This document shows positions 13,101-27,200 of a stretch of DNA of 64,000 bases, piece after piece. A program made the translations under genes and the position numbers. Position 1 is the stretch's first letter. Each line of letters begins with the position of its first letter. The DNA is from Nemopilema nomurai (Eukaryota > Cnidaria > Scyphozoa > Rhizostomeae > Rhizostomatidae), in the NCBI GenBank assembly GCA_003864495.1, contig ML133401.1, positions 1,240,001 through 1,304,000 on the forward strand, in the 5' to 3' direction. The notes under the pieces are model-generated. The model was given only the letters and a program-made list of their open reading frames with translations, had not been told where the DNA came from and did no database searches.

Positions 13101-16100
13101 TTGCAGACGCTTCCAGTGCTGAGCAAGTTTTGAAAGTTCACAGCCAATGTGTTGGGCTGAATGGGAATTCAAAGAGTACGTCAAATGGCTCATTCCCGGA
13201 GAAGACTAAAGCGAACAAGTCAAGTTCGGTTAGTTCATGCTCTGTTTACAAAAAGTACATATATAACCTTTGAGAACCTTACACTTTTCACTTTTCTCGA
13301 CTATTTTCTAATAATAGTAGTAATAAATAGTGATTCGATTAATAGAAATGATAGTAACAGTTAAACGAAAAATAATATTGACATTTATTTAAATTAAACT
13401 AACAATGGTAATGATAATATAGAAATGATAATGATTTATTAGTAATGATAATAGTGGTAAGAAATCAGCATTTTAATTCTGCAAGACCTAATGAAAAGCT
13501 TGGGCATGTCATGATGTAATTTTTTGTGTTTTTTAAGATAATACTTTTTTCATACGCCCCTAAGTTTATCTCGTTTAATGAGAGGTGTGTAGCAAGCATT
13601 TCCTTCAGAATTTCTGCCGGATTTATCTAAGTTCTTCTGGAAAGAATTTCATCGAATATGGTACCCTATGTTTGCTGCCAATCCTAAGCCGCAAAGATTT
13701 TTAGTCACAAAAAGCAGAGCTCAATATTGTCCGAGCCACTCGTTTTAATGTAGCCTACATACGTCATCGACACCAGAATGTCTTTTCAACATTTTAAAGT
13801 AGGATAAAAGAAATGGCATCGCAAAGCCAAGCGCATTTGCCATGGATTCAGATAACTAACAAGATCTGAAGCCCCCTGATATACCAGAGTTTTCTTTCAT
13901 ATACCAGCACGTACATAATTTTCTTTTATGAAACTGTTTATAAGGTACCTTGAATGAGGATTCAGAAATGAATAAATCCAGCTACAGATTCATAATAGAC
14001 TAGAAGCATTCCCAGCTCGCGTTTGTTGATTGATTGAGCAATTGTACTTATTTATTCAGCAGGGCAAGCTTTGATCAAACCATAAACAGATGACTGTCCT
14101 CCAGTGTGCCCATCGAAACGCATTTATTACAAGTGGCTATGTAAATAATCAACCTCACAACTGTTTTCCCCAAATTAATTAACGCTCCTTCCAAACTGCT
14201 TATTTCTAGCATTTCAATTGTTGTTTAAACATCCCATGTTTTCTTCATAGAACGCAGACTCAAAAGCAGCCAAGTCGAGGTAATATTCTTTCCAGTTGTA
14301 TATCTTGACCTAGGAACGGCTTTTTTGATATTGCCTTCTAAGCCATGTCTTCGACACAACCTTTGACGTTTCACATAAGGAAATTCCTTGAAACTCCGAT
14401 TGTAGTTTGAGTATGTACATTTGGAACTGTTACGATAAAACAAAAGAATGCATCTTTTTCGTGTAGAACGATTGTTTCAAGCAGAAAGTCTTTGCAATGC
14501 AAAAGCGTATTCAGCAGTGCTTCAAATTTAGTTTATTCTTAGATCAAATCTATTCAATCAGAAGTGAATATTGATCTGGTTACCTGTTGTGTGAATAAGC
14601 CGGTCTAAGTTTAAGAATCTTTTTCCCAACACGGCACTTCCAAATGTGGTGCTCAGACGTAGATATTTGAATGTAGGCGCTTTATATAAAAACTCTTGAA
14701 TAGAATTGATAAGCTTGGATCGCTAAGATGTTCTACCATCAGTTTTGTCAGTTTTCTAGAGGCAACCGCGGAATGTAGACTTGTGTCTACGAACGGGAAG
14801 TAACTGCGCGTGAATTTATTTAGGGGGTATTATTGTATGGTCCAGGGAGAAAGTAAAGAGGGGCCTAGAATTTTTTGGGAGAATATATTTGGAGTCTGAA
14901 ATCGTACAAGAGCCAAGAAAAGGAGTGAAAGCACATTGACAAATTTTTAATTTTTGAGAAATAAACCAAGAAAATATTCATTTGCAAATTCACCGTTGCA
15001 ATGTAATTGTTTCTAAGAGTTTGAATCCATTGATATTCCTCAGATCTCTAACTTTTCATCAAGACATTTTTCTATTCCACCTATTTTATCGTATTTCAGA
15101 CCTGTTTTGACGACTTCAAAGTCAGAAAAGTAAGTCGCAGAAATTTTTAACTGAACAGATGTAGCTGAAACGTTTCTCGTTTATCATACAAGGTGGATTT
15201 GCATTACACGCAAAACTAATAGTATATGATGCAAAAAGCTTTTCGTTGCATTGACAGAGGCAAAATACTGTTCTTATCATTCTTATCTCAGCAGTGGATG
15301 ACAACAACAGTTTATTAGTATATACACTGCTAAATACAGCAGAAACATTGATTGGTCTAATTTCCACTGCCTAATGGGCCGGTCAAAAAAACTTTAAGAA
15401 CATTTTAAATTCCTTTTTGGAGAATTAGAAGTTCGTCACTAACGGACACTGTACTACTGCTAGAAGGATGCTGGTAGCATCGCCTGCCCCCGTCTCTAAG
15501 GAGCATCTCTCCCTCCCCCGTCTCATTCAGTTTTTTGGATATCTAGATTCAAGAGCATTTCATTTCCCAGGCTTCTGTTCCTGGAGCTGCGTGGCAATTC
15601 TGAATCATTTTCTTAACCAAGCCGGGTGTTTCCCCATCACAAATAGACTTGTATTAGCTTGCCTTATGCAAACGATGTGTCTTTCTTTGACCTTGCCTTT
15701 TTGTGCTCTTCATTCCTTTATCTTCTTTATAGGATTCATATATTTTGTTTTCAGGAAATGCACGCAGTCTCAGCTTGATTTCTTTGAAATGTTGGACAGG
15801 AAGATCGAGGCGGTGAGTTTGAATACAAACGGCTTCTTCTCGAGTATTGTTTGGCCTGGATTGTTTTGATGTGTGCCAGCTGCCTCTCGAATATTTCAGT
15901 CAGTGGGAACAATCGTGAAATTCGAGCGCCATTTTGCATTTTCTAAGCTGCATGCATGTGTCGCGTGGCTTAATGAACGCTGCTAGCTGACAAAGAAACA
16001 ATTATTGAATCTCGAGCCGGTTTCGCTCCTTTGATACTCTTTGAGCTAACAGCGTTTATCTCGTTTCTTAGCATGACTTACGGTTTATTACCATTCTGAG

Positions 16101-17227
16101 CATCTGGATTTCAGATGCTATGCCACTCACTGTTACGCAATCTTCCATTGATTTACGGCAAACCGCAAGACTTCTGCTTTGCAGCGCAGTGCAGCTGAGG
16201 GGTCTGGGACCTAGTTGACGGTGCAACTAGGCTAAACAAAGCAGCTAGGCTATCACTTGTGTGCCGTTTCGTTGATCTCCTTGCGAGGTGACCTCGCTTT
16301 ATTTTTAATTTTCATGGATAAATATTGACAGAAGCGATTTAATTACGGTAACCCATGACTTTTGTTTGCTCCTTGAATCTTGCCAATCGAAGCTTCTATT
16401 TTGAATTAATCAGATGTGGCTGGTATGTGACCATGGCTGTGAATGAGAATTATACCAGGATTGTTTAGGCCGGGTTTAGGCCGGGTTTAGGCCGGGCTTA
16501 GGCCTGTTCCTGCTCGAAAGTAAGAGAAAAGCCCACAGAAGTCTTGCAGTATTGTATTGGGAGTTTCAGTTTTCCTTTTAATTTCAACCTTCTTGCTCTT
16601 TCTTTCTTGCCATGTTAGTCTGTTTAACAGAGGTGCCATTTCTCTGTGGTCTTTTCCTGAAATCCTTCAAGGCCAACTTTCTAACAAGCTTTGAGCTGAT
16701 CCATTGAGAATAGATGGCAGTTAAAGCAGGAGATGGCTTTTTCATGCTTGTTTCGCGTCTGATCTTACTCCGTTGCCACCTCAAGTCCTGTCTCACCGTT
16801 CCATGTCCCTTTGCTCGCCTCTGCGCCCTTCAACTTTCTCTGTCATGTATTATACGTATCTTGAAACATCTTCTTGGCCTATTCTTATAGCTTTTGTACC
16901 TGTTTGTAAGGCTCTTGCTCTGATTTCCCAAATGAAACAGACTCCCACATTGGCAAAGTAATCAACTATTGGTAAAATTGCATGGGTTCTATCAATGTAA
17001 GCTAGCATTGGGTGGGCGAGACGCAAGAGCACTGATTTTTGCGTAGACAAGGAAGTCTAGGCTTGATAAAACAAGATGGCTTAGGCAGGATATGAGCTTG
17101 GTCCCCGTGGTAATGTGAGTCTTGCTCAGCCTACTAGTTTGACAATATAGTTCTGCATTGCCTTTTAGGGCCCGATTACATCTCCGAAGATGAGAGAGCA
17201 TGCCGTGCTTGGGCAGAGACCAGGTGA
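10172..17227 (+). CDS. C1orf21: C1orf21-family small protein, predicted N-myristoylated (4 exons)
   Basis: Exons: 10172-10235, 13107-13228, 15768-15812 and about 17169-17227, joined across GT-AG introns. The protein is about 96 residues (human relative about 121). It opens with MGCTPSK, a Gly2/Cys3 N-myristoylation and palmitoylation type start. A polar Ser/Lys/Asn linker follows, then the conserved block SQLDFFEMLDRKIEA and the acidic end GPDYISEDE. These match the C-terminal hallmark of vertebrate C1orf21 (SQQEFFRMLDEKIEKGRDY followed by SEEED). The start is firm, because an in-frame TAA lies just upstream at 10157-10159. Two oddities: exons 2 and 3 also join in frame through alternative sites (donor after 13254, acceptor before 15755); and the last exon's obvious acceptor (AG at 17167-17168) is one base out of phase with the conserved GPDY frame. 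A missing G in the GGG run, or the acceptor before 17138, would fix this. Function of the family is unknown; membrane anchoring is inferred. A possible poly(A) signal is at 18074-18079. Confidence 0.72.
12923..12966. repeat. Short tandem repeat, ATGATGGGTAT units
   Basis: About four imperfect copies of TATGATGGGTA lie in the first intron of the C1orf21-like gene. A nearby inverted copy (ATACCCATC at 12907-12915) could pair with the array to form a hairpin. Confidence 0.7.
13305..13460. repeat. Degenerate AT-rich trinucleotide/GATAAT tract
   Basis: Imperfect repeats of the type AATAGTAGTAAT and AATGATAATG just after exon 2 of the C1orf21-like gene. A tract of similar composition on the opposite strand lies at about 32735-32822 in a GARNL3 intron. 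Confidence 0.5.
16464..16504. repeat. 11-bp tandem repeat TTTAGGCCGGG
   Basis: Three exact copies of TTTAGGCCGGG (the fourth begins CTTAGGCC) in the last intron of the C1orf21-like gene. Short GC-rich minisatellite with no coding role. Confidence 0.85.
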
Positions 17228-20200
17228 CACTTGGCCCATCAAAACGTAAGCTAAATTGATGAGCATTCTGAATGCTTTTGCATGTTCATGAAAAAAGCCT
17301 AAGATTACCTTGCGTTGATGGATGAAGGGCAGCCAAAATGATTGCAGGAGCTCTGTTTTTTATTTTTTATATGCAGGTATATTTGCGTGGCATGTTTCTA
17401 AGGCCCCCTCGCACCCTAATTTTGGTTGATTAAAACAGACTAGCTATTTACAGTGTGGAAGGCCTGATTACTGGAAACTAGGCCTGAATTTGTTTCGTCG
17501 CAAAAACATTTTTCATGTTTGGTGAATCGGCGATATTTTTAAGTCAAGGGCTAATGAGACCGCTATTGTAAATATAAAACATGAGCCCAGCCAGCGATAG
17601 CGCGTTGTCAACTCGGAAATTATTCTACCCTACGAACAATTTTGTCAGGGAATGGGTTTGTACACTTATTTTCTCTAGAAAGTCAACTACATGTCCATTC
17701 CTCCATTGCTCCTCTATTAAAGATATCTCTCCTTATTTTTATCAATACACTACCCTGAATCCCTGTTGTACAATTCAAATTTTGCTAACACATATTTTCA
17801 TTCATGGGAGCTACTAGAAATGCACTAATTCCAGTTTTAACATTCTTTTAGCAGGCATCTCTGTTCTTGAGTGAAAACGTCAATTTCATGGTGACTAGCT
17901 GTAGTACTATCCAGGAAGCACTTCAATCCGTCTAATCAGTTGCCTGCAGTCAGTCTTTCATGACAGCTATTGTACGACACAAAGAATGCACTTGCGGTAC
18001 ACCTATAAGACAACACCAGTCAATGGAACGTTAAGAACAGGTGAACGGGGCATGATATTGGGAAGGATGATGAAATAAACATGTAAATATTTGAAAATGT
18101 GCCAGTGGAAGCTCGGTTTATAAGAGGGGCATTAAAGGACACAATGCCTTTCAGGTTTTGCCCAGTGGGGCTGTCTAACCAAATCTGGCTGACTTGCAGC
18201 AAAATATGGGCGCTGCATAAGCTCTCAAGGGCCTCTGAGCTTTTGGCTACAGGCAAGCTGCCTCTCCCAGCCAGTTTGGTAAGGTTTTTTAGAATAGAAA
18301 ACCTTTCGGAATTATTTGCTATTTGTTTCGCGAGACTCACATGTATACGCGAAGAAAATGTGTTGGCACAGCTGCAGTGATGATTACACTTGCAACAACT
18401 GGTTATCAACAGTAGGCCTGAACCATTCTTTACTGTTCATGGCTAGGCCTGAATGTGACGTCAGCACGTCCTCGTCGTTCCTTAAACACGTGGTTTTGTC
18501 ATTACCAGAACGATCAGCTAGCTATCATGACGTGTATTTGTCAGACACCGTACGCCAAATGGTACTTATAATTAATAGACCAATCTTCACGCCTTTCAAA
18601 AGAATACCGAAATTTACATGGGCTATTCTCACTCCTTTTCTTGAATCCTACTATTGCGAGTTTTCAAAAAACTTTTACGCCATATAACTTTCGAATTTGG
18701 CTAGGATCAAGATTTGAATTTTCCCGGAAATTGTTATTGGTGAATCAAGCCATATTAATTCGAAAGCGAGGCGAGCCAAACCTTATCCAAAAACATTTTT
18801 ATTTGTCGATTCCTATACCTAATTTTGGTATGCATTAGAACCACATGCATGTCTTTGCCATAATGACGTCATATACTGGGATGTTACTATTCAGTTGAGA
18901 ATGGTACCAATTTGAATGAATGCAGTACAGTGACTTTAATAAGCAATGAACGATACATTTTATATTCTACGAACCCTAACCAATTTTTCGTTTGTCAATG
19001 TTAGTCTTCGCTAAATAGTAAACAAGTTTTCTATTATAGGTTTTCCGCCGTTGTAAATTATTACGTGTATTGATTTTTGTTATGAACGTAGGCGTGGGTT
19101 GTATACTTCTCAAAGTTGTGCCGCGTACAACTCAGAGTATACGATGGTAAAAAGGGTATGTCACAATAGCTGCCACGGTTTTAGCGCTTTTAAACATCAA
19201 CAGTTTCCATCAACTTCTATCCTTCGACATTGTCACAGTGAAAGAAAATAAGGGAGATTAAAAATATCAAACTACGAAGATTTGGAAAACGCTTTCTTCC
19301 CCGTTAACCTTTTCCATTAATGTATCGGCACGCAAATACAATACTTGTGGGTTAGGGTTTTTACTAGATTGAGGAATTGGTAGGCTTGTGAGAATAGCAG
19401 TGCACTAAGAAAGCTTGCCCAAATTACCTTAAATTGTATAGCCGAGCTCCAAGTTTCAGAAAACTTTGGTTTGCTGCGGTGTTTTGTAGGGTTGAATGAT
19501 GGAGGGTTCCTGACCAAAAGAAGATTTTGAGAAAAATAATTGGTTAACTTTGAAACCCCGCAAATTAAGAATCACAGAAAGAAAGCTCAACCATTTCAAA
19601 ACGCGCTAAACCCATTACACTTTTATTTAAATACATAAAAGTCAAGGTATATTTTGCTTCTTGTTACAAGTGATTTTGAGGTCGTTTCTGTAGCTTAAAT
19701 TTTGATGTCCGAACACTTCAAAAGTATTCATGGACAACGGTATTGTCATGACTTGATTTTTTACAAAACATCCATATCAAAATTACATGTGATTTCATAC
19801 AATGATGAACATATAATGTTTATCATGCGCTTTATTCTAATTTCGATATCACCCAAAAAGGAAACGAAGTGCCACTTTTGGAAACAGTTCCTGTCTGCGT
19901 GGCCTCGTTTTCATGTTGTTCAACCTGTTGTGGATAGTTCTTTGTTAATATACCTATCATAATTTAGTTTATGCATAACGAATGCCAATTGCTCATAATT
20001 GCAGTGTTTAAGTATTATGTAGATTTTGTAAGCTGTTAAGATATTTAAATATTTGTTTAGTCAGTAAGTATCATAATTGGCGCTAGAGAGTTATAAGATA
20101 AGTGATGGTTTCGTGCAGATTCGAGCAAAGTGTCTCTGCTTTATTTTTCTAACGTAAAGTGCTGACCCTCTGATTTTGGACGGCAAATCTGATCGAGAAT

Positions 20201-21234
20201 GCGTTCATGTAACGCAGGGCTGCTGGGTGCATTTTTAGACAGATGGGGGGCTAAATGAAGCAAAAGAGACAAGTTTCCCGTAACATTAGTAATTGATCCA
20301 AATTTTACAAAAGGGCACTCATTAACACCTGTAACAGCGTGTTCGAGCGTATAATTTCGTTAGAACACGAGTTTGCATTATCTTAAATAAAGGAAAAGTC
20401 GAAAAATAGAAGTGCCAAGAGACTGAAAGAATCTAACATAAAGGCATTTAAAGTCTGTCTCGTTAACGAGGAGAAAAACGAGGAGAAAAACGATTGCACA
20501 ACACTTGCCAAATTAAAATCTTGAAATAAAAAATTAATGAAAAAGAATAATGAAATCACGGTACTTATAAATACGGCTTATTTCTCAGCATTTTCTAAAT
20601 AATTGGCCACAGTTTCTAATTCAAGCATAATTTTAAACGAGCCCCACAGATTTTGTGGTTTCGATGTGTGGGTTTTTCGCATAAGCTTCTGACGTCACAT
20701 CTGTTTGCCGCCTTGGAGAAATCACAGGGAACCGCGCAAACTGAACATTCGAAAATGTCATGATGGCCATGAGAAGCATCAACAATGGAAAGAAAATTTA
20801 TGGAAAAAGAGCAGCCCTTCAGGCGTAGAAGTACTTTCAGCAGCAGGTAGCATTTCAAAGGCTTTGTTGATATTTCTTTCAAATCATACAACTTGTTTTC
20901 GGCTTCTTTCACCTGCGTTTTTTTATCTCTGCGTAAATGATTCTTACGGCCTAATTCGACAGCAAACCAGTTGCCATTATCAACAGTTTGTCGTAATCGC
21001 TTTAACGAGAAAATACAGATGTCCCTAAGGTTTAAAGTTGCTTAAAATGGTGCTTATTTAGTTCAAAATACAGTTTCTAGTGCTATGAGCATTTATTAAG
21101 TTCAGAAATTTGGAAAATTAGTTGGTAGTGGGCGTTGAAGGAAGCAAAGGCCAGATTTTACCGTGTTATTGTCATTAGATAGAAACCTCTTGTTTGCTTT
21201 GGGCAAGGCATCCTAATGTTTGCCTGCATACATC
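17228..21234. other. Intergenic region between the C1orf21-like gene and GARNL3
   Basis: Holds the probable 3' UTR of the C1orf21-like gene (AATAAA at 18074-18079) and the 5' flank of GARNL3. Reading frames on opposite strands at 18020-18409 (129 codons minus, 93 codons plus) match no family I know and are probably chance or decayed repeat. Perfect TGACGTCA palindromes occur at 18456, 18864 and 20690. No TATA box or CpG island obviously marks the GARNL3 promoter. Confidence 0.45.
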
Positions 21235-24200
21235 ATGGATGCTTGGAGGAAATTCAAGAAAACCCGGCGAATTAAAAGCGAGTGCACTTCATCTAGCTGC
21301 GGGAAGGATCTTGAGGATGCCGAGAACAGATTGAATACGTGGCATAATTATAAGTTTTTTAAGAGCGCGGAAGCAGTCCCATCTGGGTCAACGTATGTGT
21401 TTCTCTTTAGAATTGATTTGATTTGCGTTCCAGTGCAATCCCACTGCTCCCTTTTCTGTGCATGCTACTACCATTTGCAATTTTCGAAAGGAGCTTGTTG
21501 TCTGCAAAATAACTGGTAAGTTATTGCAGAACACCAGGAGTTTAGGTTTTCAGTCCGCCATGTAAGTGTTTGAAATTTCAAGGTTTATAGAGAAACAGAA
21601 GGCCTAGCTAACTAACTAACAAGGAAATCAAAGAGCACTGGCTTTTAGAGGACACAATGTTTTAAAAATGACTTAACCTATAATGCAACCTAGCTGGTTA
21701 CTAACAGAGGAAATTGGTAACACAAACTCAGCTCACAACATCTTAGAGCTCAAATTTTAACTTTAGAATCAGCCCTATAGCTCTTATGGGAGTTCATGCC
21801 CAATAGTGAATGTCATAATAAACTTTTCCTTTTTCAATTAGGAATAGACTTCAAAAATAAGAAAATTAGTCGAACATCTTTGTGTTCTGGTTACCTATTG
21901 ATTAATTTACTCATAATTTTCATTACAAGAGTTTGTTGATAAAAGGAGATGAATTGAAGTAGCAGTAATGTAGATTCTTTTGATAAATATTTCAAGCAAA
22001 TGCAAAACTACACATATGTTTCTACATATCTCATTCTCTTTGCATTTTGATTATTTTGAGTCAATTAATTATAAATAAAAAGAATGTATAAATCAATTAT
22101 TTTGATTGATTAAAATTTAATTTTTTTCTAGATTAAAGGAAATTGTTACTTTTGTTTTTAACATGGCTTAAGCTAAAGAAATTGATTGATGTGTTATTTG
22201 GCCTTGTTACATAAGACATGCCTGGGTAAAGTTGGCAAAACTGGCAATTTGTTATGCAATCCCTTCACCTCATGAAAGTTTTATGTTTTTAAGGCTGGTT
22301 TTCATAATATTTGTATGCAAGTAAATTCAAAACATTATTTGATCAGAAAGATACTAGAGTAGAGTATCAATTCTTCACTTATTTGACTCCATATTGAAGG
22401 TATAATTGATGACCTGTTATTTGCTAAGCCTATTTTCTAACCCTTGTTCAATCTTCCAACAAACAGCATGATGTTGGATGTGGATTTCAACTTCGAGTCA
22501 ATATTTTCTATTTGTTTCAAAGTTTCACTCTTATACTTTTTGGGTCTCAATTTGATGTGCTATTCTTGTGGACCTAACATCTGTTTTTCCTTACCAATCT
22601 AGCTTTAGGGCGCAGGGGCACTATCAATGCAACAATCTTCTTAGGAAGCATTATTATGGCTCCCTAGATAAGGTATGGCGTTTTGTCATAGTGTCATATG
22701 TTTTATATATTCACATATATACCATATATTCATTTATTTATCACATGTTATTTTATTTTGATATTATAAATGTCCTAAAAAGGAAAAGGTATATCAATTT
22801 TTTCAGTTTTAAGAACAAATACTTTTTCTACTTTTTGTTTCTAATGTACATAAAGAACCCAAGAAATAGAAACCAGTTTTTTCAAAACAGTATGTTTAGT
22901 TTCCCATTAAAAATCCTTTATCGAGAAATATTTATGATATTTTTAAGACTCATTCAATGATTTCAAGTTAAATATCTTTAAATTCATACTCATATACACA
23001 AACATAAGAAGCCTGACACCTTTACAGAGATAAGTTTCTTATACAACAACACCATTTCTCAAAAGTATCAGCCTAAGGTTTCTTATAAAGTAGTTTCTAT
23101 ATTGCAGGTTCTTACTGTACTACAGGGATTTCACATTCAGTATCTATATCATATTGTTTTATTCTCTATATCATATTTCATAGCTTTTTGATGAGTCCAG
23201 ACCTGATGAGATCCAGCTCACTCCGGGAAGAAAGGTCCTCAGGTTTAGAGTTGAGCCTGGAGAAACTGATGTAAGTAAATATATGAACCATGTTTCAATG
23301 TTTTGTACCCAGAAACCACCTGTATACAGAACGGGATAGCCGTTCTGAGTTTTATGTTTAATAAGACTAGCTATGACAACTGCTTGGTGTGTCACCTAAA
23401 GGATGTGTGTGTGTACAGTTCTGTCCACATAGGAATATAGGACTTTATGATACATAACAAAAAGTACCAATAAACAGTATGATGTATCAATTGAATCAGT
23501 TACCATGTTAGATTATAAGAAGAAAGAAAGATAAACCATTAGCAAAATTGTTTCTAAAGTTCCTTTGATTTTGGTGCAGCAGTTTTTTTCTGTGGTGTGA
23601 GCAGTACAGGTCCAAGTGTGCACTGTTTTCTGATAATTTATATACATTGTCACATTTTTTTTCTTTTGATACATGTAAATCACAGTATTAAATTACATTA
23701 GGTATCAAAATATTGTCTCGTCTATAGTTTACAACTGCAAATTATGCCCATTTATTATTGCTACCAATTATGTTGATGTTTAGTGTGATATTCAAATCCA
23801 ATCTATGTATTCTGTTGTTCAGCTATATTTTCTTGTAGTTATTTCAAGCTCTAGCTGTTTGAATCTTGTTGTTTAGCATGACTTCTCTTCAGAATCAGGT
23901 AGGCTGCCTCAAGGGCTTTAATGGTCCATCAAAAATAATATTTCTCCATTATTTTTGTTCTAGGAGTTAGGAATACCTTTCAGATCTTCTGCAATATCCC
24001 ATCTAGAAAACCCAGAATTCCAGACAAGATGGTATTTTAAGTACTTTTTAGGCCAAGGTAATAAGACTTTTGATTACTCAAGATGTTTATTGTAAGTTCT
24101 GCTTTTCAGAAAATGCCTTCCACTGGCATAGGGGAGTATATAGTTTTCAATTATCGCTTTTACCTGTGATGAAGAAGCTAATTTTTCATTTCTTCTGCTC

Positions 24201-27200
24201 TATGAAAATAAATAAAGCTCTATCCCCAATTTATTAAAAATCCTTGCTAATTTAATTGAGTTTATTTGATTCAACTCACTTCTGAAGTATGCTCTGTATG
24301 TGCAAATTGATCTGTATGTGTAAATAATTTTGCCATAGCGCAAACTTTAAACAGTATGTTCCGCACGGTGCATTGGAATTATATCTATTGCATAAATAAA
24401 GAATTTTCTGTTTGACAATTCTCCGAGTATGCCAGCATCGAAAGTAATTCGAGGGGCTGATTGGCCTTCGATGGGGCGGAAACCTTCTTTTAGGAGAGCC
24501 CTAATGAAAATATTAGCTTTTTTTCTTCATAGAGCAGGGCTTTGCATTGATCAAAGATGTTTCCATATTGCCTAATTCCACTTAATTAGAGTATTGTGTT
24601 TTTATAATTGCTAGGAAGTTGTTCCTTTTCTGCGAGAGTTTTCGTCCGAATGATCGTGAGAACATGCTGTTACACTCTTTAGCTTATCTCTATATCATGC
24701 GTATCTATATCATACCGAGCATTGCATTACCAAGAAAGTCCATTCATTTTTTGCTAGGCAGGAATGCAATACTTTTGAATGGAAGGAAACATTAGCTAGG
24801 TACTGCAGACCATACGAGGATTCACAGTTGAAAGGCAGAGTAATGAAATAAATTGTTAAAAATCCAAATAATCTAGAAGAATTCTTTTTTGCAGTGCACA
24901 ATAATTATATTGGACTTGATTCTAAGAAGGAGCCATATGCTCTGTCAGTTTGCCTCACATCGGCTGATAATCATGGCATTCCCCAGTACCGAAGCATTCT
25001 TTGGAAGGCATCTGTGAGTTTTTAACACATCTCAAGCGAAGTTTGCATACTTTTCTACTAATTTATAGTCGTGTGGATCACTTTTGTGTTTGTGCAAGCT
25101 TTAAATAAAACTCTGGTTACACTTCCATCCATAAGACCAGGTGATAATATTTTCCACTTGAAAGGTTCTATGTATTGAAAGATTAACTCATGCTCAATAT
25201 TTTATGCGTGACAATATCTGAAAGGTTTGAGAATATTTAATTTTGTTTGCGCGTCTTTGCTTTGACATGACAGATTGATAAACATCAGATACAGGGTCTA
25301 TGACAGAAATAAGACATCTTTTTATCAAGAGATCTTCGGATGAGAATGAACTAATCCTTATTTTTGCCGATTAAAAATATTGATAAACAATTTTTCTGAA
25401 TACGTCTGGGTTTTGCTGAAATATTTTTAAGGATATTTTGTAATGTTTTATTTTACCTTTTGAATGTTTTTATTCCAACCAGGGGTGTCAGCGTCTATGT
25501 TTTGCATACAAACCAACGAAGATCATGTCACCGAGAGAAGTCCTAAGGTTTGCATTAACATTCTTCTGTGTTTATGCGATGTGTTTATTTCATTTATCAT
25601 ACATGTGTACATACATTTTTTATTTAAACTTTTATCTTTTTAATTTGCTTTCTTTCATAGTTGCAACGTAATATTTATGTCAAAAATTCAGGCTTCCAGA
25701 AACTTTTGGTGACCGTATCGATATTTCACTGATTATTTGGTGAAATATGCGTTGAATAACGTGTGACGAAAGCCCATACATTTGAAGACATTTATAAAGC
25801 GTTTTAGACCAGCTGAGTTCTACTCTCTTCAATTCAGCCGATATCTGGCAACGTTTGTGTTGTAATGAAGTCGAATACCTAGCTTTCATTAGTTCAAATC
25901 AACGTTAAGCCAACTGTGACCACGAACTGGGTTCATGAACTTTGCCAGCATCAGGCACGATAACGTAGTCATCCATGCAAACGTTATACTAAAGAGCGAA
26001 ATGTCACGAGTCGAGCTTTCAGATATTGCATCGTCCAAACTTCTCTCTGCTGAAAAGTATAGATCAATATGTTTCAGACTGTTCTTGGCTGACTTCATCT
26101 TCAAAACGAAGCTCTTTTCCCAGTCTAAGATCTTTTGAGCATCGGCACTTTTAACTCCTTGTTTCACAAATATTTGCATTTAGACATTAAGGCATTAGAT
26201 GATTTGCTTCAAACAGAAGTTGTTGTTCATATGAGCAAAATTATGTTGGTTGGAGCACATTCTTTTCACCACCAACACTGCTTATGTTTAATTAACGACA
26301 GGTTGTTTTCAACGGGTAAAAAGGGAACTTTCTCCCGATAAAGGCGTCACATGTGCCTAACTCTTTCCACAACATCGCTCATCTGCTTTTTTTAACGGAT
26401 CTGATTTTTCTTTTTACGCTTTCCTCCTACTCTTCTGAGTCCAACCATTTTGACCTCTCTTAAAAATTGCTTTTTGATCCTTCAACCCCCGTGGTAAATG
26501 CATTTGAATGTAGAGCACTTTCCTCTCTTCAAATTTCGCTGTTTTCTGTTTTTAATTCAACAAAATTTCTTGTACCCCCTACTTGGCTTCATACTTGTTC
26601 AAAACCCTGCAAATGAAAGAAGAAGTTGTCGGTTGGTGGTTTTATTTAATTTGAACGGTACGCTACTTTTTGAACCGGAAGTTCCACGCCGTTCTGCTGC
26701 ACGCGAGACAAGTAATAGAACTGTTCCTGTTTTATCACTCTAGGTTGTTCTCAGCGGACGTTGAGAAAGCTCCGTTTGAAGTCTCTGAGCCTGAAATCCA
26801 GAAAGTGAGACTTTATTTACTTATTATCGTGAATCTTCGTGTTTTCAAAAGATTAATTGGTAAATTTTTGTTATATTCTAAAATGAAAGCAAGAACGAGG
26901 GTTAACTTTCCAGTATAGCAAGGGGGTGTTCACCCTTCTAGCACGAATAGTTTGTGACACAGACAGAATAAAATATTTTGTGATTAAAAGCAAAAAGTTT
27001 CAATTCAGCTTGCTTTTCTTTTTCCAATGCATGTTATTATTAATTGTGTCCTTTTTCAGCTGTATGAGAAATTAGTGATTTCAAATTTTTTACAGTTATT
27101 TTGAAAATCTATAGACAGTTTTTTGATGCGCACCAGGAAAAGACCTCTCCTGACTTCTATCTTTTTATGGTTTAGGAGCTGATAGTTCTTGAAGAGCAAG

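Noticed and set aside
16464..16504. Interstitial telomere repeat
   Set aside because: The unit is TTTAGGCCGGG (11 bp), not TTAGGG.
18020..18409. 129-codon minus-strand frame overlapping a 93-codon plus-strand frame
   Set aside because: No recognised motif, no adjoining exons, and it lies in the probable 3' flank of the C1orf21-like gene.
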